64,000 nt of DNA. It comes from Sarocladium kiliense. Its lineage: Eukaryota > Ascomycota > Sordariomycetes > Hypocreales > Sarocladiaceae. Shown piece after piece: positions 62,791-64,000 of this stretch. How positions within the stretch are numbered: the first letter of the stretch is position 1; the number at the start of each line of letters is the position of its first letter. The notes beneath the pieces were generated by a model. It saw only the letters and a program-made list of their open reading frames with translations, searched no databases and was not told the origin of the DNA. The stretch is from NCBI GenBank assembly GCA_030734395.1, contig JAUZTG010000007.1:124001-188000 (forward strand). The letters are read 5' to 3'. The position numbers were made by a program, and so were the translations under genes.

Positions 62791-63900
62791 TCATCCCTTT
62801 GGCCATATGTCCCAGGCTCCTAACTGTTCCGGCTTGGGAGCACGCAGCTCATCCCAGCCATGCACTGCATGAACTAGAAGCGCGAAGATAGAGTCCTTGG
62901 GCAAATCTTCGTTCCACGTTTTGAAGATGGTGAGGGCGAGGAGGATGGCTGCGCTGACGACTTCGAACAGGATGACGCTAGTCCATGGCCAACGAACACG
63001 AAAGTACCCTTCCTCAATGAAGGCTTTCCCGTCAAACATGCTAGTCCGGTTGCTGTCACCGTACCACTGAGTGTCACTCTGTACAATAGTGCTTAACGTA
63101 GCGGCTAAGTCTTGCATCGCTTTTTCAATGCCAGTAGTAAAGATCGATGACGCGACCAAGCTTTCTTTGCTCCATTGCCTGGTTAGGTTGTCTTGCTGTT
63201 CAGTCAAGGATTGCTCTTCCATGACTCCACGGAACCATAATTCAAAATAGTTGAACAAAAAGGCTGGCAAGTCGTGAAGAACGAACTCTTTTCTGGTAGA
63301 CGGAGCTCGGAGTATGAAGGAGGAAGGGTCGTCTTCGTCGGGACTTGCTTGTGAGTTAACCAAACGCAGGGGCTCAGTCTGCATGTTTTGATAGATCTCC
63401 ATCCAGGTTTCGAAGGTGACACCACTTATGTTCTGCGCGCAGAGATGGAACTCTGCTCGGTGCGCGCGAATGACTGGCGTAGTCGAGGAATGAACCCCTT
63501 CTCCTAACCATTCCTCACTGACAGCTAATATATCGACCATCGTGAACGGCGCCCCGTCGTAGTTCAGTGTCTTGGTCTGCGCCTTCACAAGAACGTTCTT
63601 CTTTGCCCATTCTGAAATATTCAACGCGTCTGAATAATTGCTGAAGAGCCAATCGAACTGAGTTTTGGTAGAATGCATCTGGCCTGATATCCATGCTGAG
63701 TCGTTCGGCAGTGTATACCTGCACTTCAGAGTTGACGGCTCGAGGTTGTTTGTGCTCTGGACTATGTCGCTACAACTGGACTTCATTTTTGGTGTCAATT
63801 CCCTGTAGTTGACACAGACGACCAGAGTCGTATAATCCTTGAAGATACATTTGTCACTAGGACACCCTAGCCAAGGAAACGAGAGGACTTGCCAACCCAG
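62791..63900 (-). CDS. DUF3176-family membrane protein, partial
   Basis: The frame is open from 63900 to a stop at 62791 (about 369 codons) and continues upstream beyond a probable intron, so the N-terminus lies off the right edge. FPWLGCPSDKCIFKDYTTLV followed by VCVNYRELTPK fits the Cys-rich lumenal motif of fungal DUF3176 proteins (C-x4-C, then VC). Near the end, YFRVRWPWTSVILFEVVSAA with ILLALTIF is the usual last membrane segment, and LLVHAVHGWDELR follows. The normal C-terminal tail (MAKGMTAILEVTPDGRKRFV) is present just downstream in the next frame, ending at 62735. One missing base near the GGG at 62811-62813 would account for this, through sequence error or decay. Function is unknown. 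Confidence 0.7.
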   Translation of the reverse strand: MGWQVLSFPWLGCPSDKCIFKDYTTLVVCVNYRELTPKMKSSCSDIVQSTNNLEPSTLKCRYTLPNDSAWISGQMHSTKTQFDWLFSNYSDALNISEWAKKNVLVKAQTKTLNYDGAPFTMVDILAVSEEWLGEGVHSSTTPVIRAHRAEFHLCAQNISGVTFETWMEIYQNMQTEPLRLVNSQASPDEDDPSSFILRAPSTRKEFVLHDLPAFLFNYFELWFRGVMEEQSLTEQQDNLTRQWSKESLVASSIFTTGIEKAMQDLAATLSTIVQSDTQWYGDSNRTSMFDGKAFIEEGYFRVRWPWTSVILFEVVSAAILLALTIFKTWNEDLPKDSIFALLVHAVHGWDELRAPKPEQLGAWDIWPKG

Positions 63901-64000
63901 TCACGAGGAGGAAGTAGAGCTGAAAAAAAGCCTTGGGTGAAGTCGGAACCTATGAACTTCTCATTTAGTTAATCTTGTGACGAGAGAGATATTGCGTCTT

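Overview
The window is nuclear DNA of a filamentous ascomycete (Pezizomycotina). Genes carry many short GT-AG introns (45-95 bp, with CTAAC/CTGAC-like branch sites). The gene content is typical of that group: a PacC-type pH regulator, a Zn2Cys6 factor, a WOPR-domain regulator, fungus-only families (DUF2457, DUF3176, DUF4045 with gelsolin repeats, OrsD) and a Tad1/I-like LINE. A dothideomycete origin is possible from the look of PacC, but this is only an impression. No rRNA, CRISPR array or bacterial operon was seen.

About 1-14.4 kb is a loosely packed, accessory-looking stretch. It holds an NmrA-like oxidoreductase, a Mutator-like transposase relic, a decaying Hst3/4-like sirtuin, a small Zn2Cys6 factor, a compact WOPR regulator, a J-domain protein with an apparent one-base frameshift, two coiled-coil proteins and the C-terminal stub of a ferric reductase. 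pacC follows (14.4-16.4 kb), with eight GCCAAG PacC-type sites upstream. Next come a BTB relic, a 6-phosphogluconate dehydrogenase-like paralogue, a conserved fungal protein, a secreted copper-oxygenase-like protein and a complete six-exon phosphoketolase. The dehydrogenase and phosphoketolase act on neighbouring pentose-phosphate intermediates.

About 30.4-39.2 kb is a transposon stack. An MFS transporter is cut off by a pogo-like transposase fragment. A 497-bp element with perfect 66-bp terminal inverted repeats follows. Then comes an OrsD-domain fragment and an apparently full-coding LINE with both ORFs open and an (AATC)n tail. The long open frames argue against strong repeat-induced point mutation there.

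From 43 to 62.5 kb the window becomes a conserved core, all on the + strand: a DUF2457 protein, Sar1, a patatin-like lipase, Sec63, a GNAT-like protein, Arl2 and a DUF4045/gelsolin protein. Sar1 (COPII) and Sec63 (ER translocation) serve the early secretory pathway, and Arl2 serves tubulin folding. A partial DUF3176 membrane protein runs off the right edge on the - strand.

Exon joins were deduced by eye from splice signals, reading-frame closure and family motifs; none is supported by transcripts. No clearly new system was found. The strongest leads are the nested transposon stack, the decaying sirtuin, the divergent WOPR paralogue and the pacC upstream site cluster.
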